Source: an uncultured Saprospiraceae bacterium (lineage in GTDB: Bacteria > Bacteroidota > Bacteroidia > Chitinophagales > Saprospiraceae). From it: DNA of 64,000 nucleotides. Shown here piece after piece: positions 62,821 through 64,000 of this stretch. Location: NCBI GenBank assembly GCA_937921595.1, contig CAKZTD010000136.1, positions 1 through 64,000 on the forward strand. The letters are read 5' to 3'. A model generated the notes under the pieces. It had not been told where the DNA came from, did not search any database, and saw only the letters and a list, made by a program, of their open reading frames with translations. The translations under genes were made by a program, and so were the position numbers. The stretch's first letter is position 1; each line of letters starts with the position of its first letter.

Positions 62821-64000
62821 TTCGAAATACTTTTATAAAAATATTTGTGGCTTTTAGTTTGCTGTTTGGACCGTCTCAATTGTTCGCTCAGGAAGTACTT
62901 CGATTCGATGACTTTTTACAAAAAAGTATAGAAGAAGTAGATAAGGTGTTGGGTGAGCGAGCAGAGCGGAGAACGTTTAAGGCTTTTCCAATTGAAGATA
63001 TTCAGATAAGAACGGAGACGGATCGTTTAGATTTTAATCGTCAAGAATATCTACTTAGAGTTCGGCCAACTTCTTTTAAATTAGAAAATGCTCAATCTAG
63101 TTTTTATAATATTCTTCAAGACCAAATGAATTATGAGCGTCAGGCTTTGAAAGCTGATTTTATTGAAAACGCTTATCAGGATTGGCTAGCAATTTATTTT
63201 GCTTCAAAAAAATTAGAGATTCATGAACAACAATTGATTTTGTTGGAAGATGAAGAAAAGGTTTTGCAAAAATTAAGTCAATTACCTGGAAGTTCTGTGA
63301 AAGACTTAATTGATATTCAAAAAGATATTTTCGACTTGAAAATTGATATTCATAAAAAAGAGCAATTTTTAAAAAAGACACTAACTTCTGATAAAGAAAT
63401 AGATGCTAATGGAATGGTCACAGTGGAGCGGATCAAAGAACGTCTGAATGCCAAGGAAATTTCCGGTGTTTCGGCAAATTTGTTACAAGAAACTGTTTTT
63501 GATTTGCAATTAGTAGATGCAGAAATTAATATGGAGGAAGCTGATCGAAAACGTTACCTTGATTATGTTCAAGTGAAATACAGCGGACCACATGATGATT
63601 TTTTTAGAGAGAAAGTTGCAATCGGCGTTGGTTTTCAAATCCCTTTTTCGAATAGTGGAAAACTTAAATTAGAAGAGTTGGATATTAAAAAGAAAATAAC
63701 GCAGAATGAGTTTCAAGTGAAAATGAAATTAGAGGAAGATCAGATTGAGAAACAACAACAAGAAATTGAATTGCTACTCGAAGAGTGGGAGTTTTCTAAA
63801 AAACTTTATGAAGATATTAAAATCCAATCTGAAGGATTGATTCAAAAAGCGATTCGAAAAGAAGGCGCTACACCACTCCTTATGTTGAAAAATAAAAAGG
63901 ACCTTGTTAAATATGATTTAGACCTTTTAGAAGTTGAAGAGGCGATCTATGAAGAGTATGTCAACCTTTTGATTTTGACCGGTAAATTATTTGAAGAACC
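62817..64000 (+). CDS. TolC-like outer-membrane efflux protein, 3' truncated by window
   Basis: The frame is open from a GTG at 62817 to the end of the window (at least 394 residues) and overlaps the adaptor stop (GTGA). GTG is chosen because it gives an immediate signal peptide, 'FVAFSLLFGPSQLFAQ', cleaved near residue 25. The mature part is dominated by long heptad-rich helices ('YQDWLAIYFASKKLEIHEQQL', a later 'KMKLEEDQIEKQQQEIELLLEEW') alternating with short strand segments ('VGFQIPFSNSGKLKLEEL'), the TolC pattern. It would form the outer-membrane channel of the adaptor above. Confidence 0.85.
   Translation, partial: MIRNTFIKIFVAFSLLFGPSQLFAQEVLRFDDFLQKSIEEVDKVLGERAERRTFKAFPIEDIQIRTETDRLDFNRQEYLLRVRPTSFKLENAQSSFYNILQDQMNYERQALKADFIENAYQDWLAIYFASKKLEIHEQQLILLEDEEKVLQKLSQLPGSSVKDLIDIQKDIFDLKIDIHKKEQFLKKTLTSDKEIDANGMVTVERIKERLNAKEISGVSANLLQETVFDLQLVDAEINMEEADRKRYLDYVQVKYSGPHDDFFREKVAIGVGFQIPFSNSGKLKLEELDIKKKITQNEFQVKMKLEEDQIEKQQQEIELLLEEWEFSKKLYEDIKIQSEGLIQKAIRKEGATPLLMLKNKKDLVKYDLDLLEVEEAIYEEYVNLLILTGKLFEE

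Overview
The window is AT-rich chromosomal DNA from a member of the Bacteroidota, most likely a marine or activated-sludge relative of the Saprospiraceae. The evidence is type IX secretion (T9SS) cargo with both kinds of C-terminal sorting domain, a PorP/SprF partner protein, very long Cys-Asp-Ser repeat adhesins, one protein combining HYR, dockerin-like and cohesin-like regions, many Bacteroidota-style lipoproteins, TAnnTTTG promoter elements and no visible Shine-Dalgarno sites. There are no rRNA, tRNA, CRISPR, phage or transposase genes, so this is ordinary chromosome with an accessory flavour.

Layout. 1-16540: a surface-protein block, made of the 3' part of a giant SprB-like adhesin, its PorP/SprF-like partner, a double beta-propeller adhesin and a 1.77 kaa HYR/dockerin/cohesin-like protein, separated by clear intrinsic terminators. 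16638-26937: an outer-membrane barrel, a TMTC-like membrane glycosyltransferase with TPRs, an MlrC-like peptidase, a degenerate glucosaminidase-like protein, an SH3 protein, DprA, an alkaline phosphatase lipoprotein, lipoyl synthase and another barrel. 27276-30269: a compact minus-strand operon with a coiled-coil protein, a duplicated-helix protein with a longin/roadblock-like C-terminus, a Ras/Rab-like small GTPase and a degenerate histidine kinase. This is my main candidate for an undescribed signalling system. 30659-46016: upp, a sodium:solute symporter, lipoproteins, a low-molecular-weight tyrosine phosphatase, meaB and a methylmalonyl-CoA mutase small subunit, a fasciclin lipoprotein, a minimal iscS-iscU-iscA operon, an SDR and a sulfatase. 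46135-57259: a multi-PAS histidine kinase, membrane proteins with an enoyl-CoA hydratase, a DoxX-like/serine-hydrolase/SnoaL-like/DUF2807 group and an ABC-permease-GntR operon with an evident palindromic operator. 57942-60316: a PqqB-like MBL lipoprotein overlapping a gamma-carbonic-anhydrase-like gene, then a Bax-inhibitor-1 homologue. 60950-64000: a translationally coupled trio, DUF4956 membrane protein, HlyD-like adaptor and a TolC-like outer-membrane protein that runs off the end. It looks like an envelope-spanning exporter with no recognised pump.

Non-coding DNA is notable. Several intergenic gaps carry imperfect palindromes built from repeated short words; two pairs (21920/43555 and 36265/51383) are recognisably related. 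One hairpin (57674-57810) is far more GC-rich than its surroundings. The 840-base gap at 37432-38271 contains stacked hairpins and may encode a structured RNA.

All functional calls come from reading translated sequence and motifs by eye. No database search, folding or alignment program was run.
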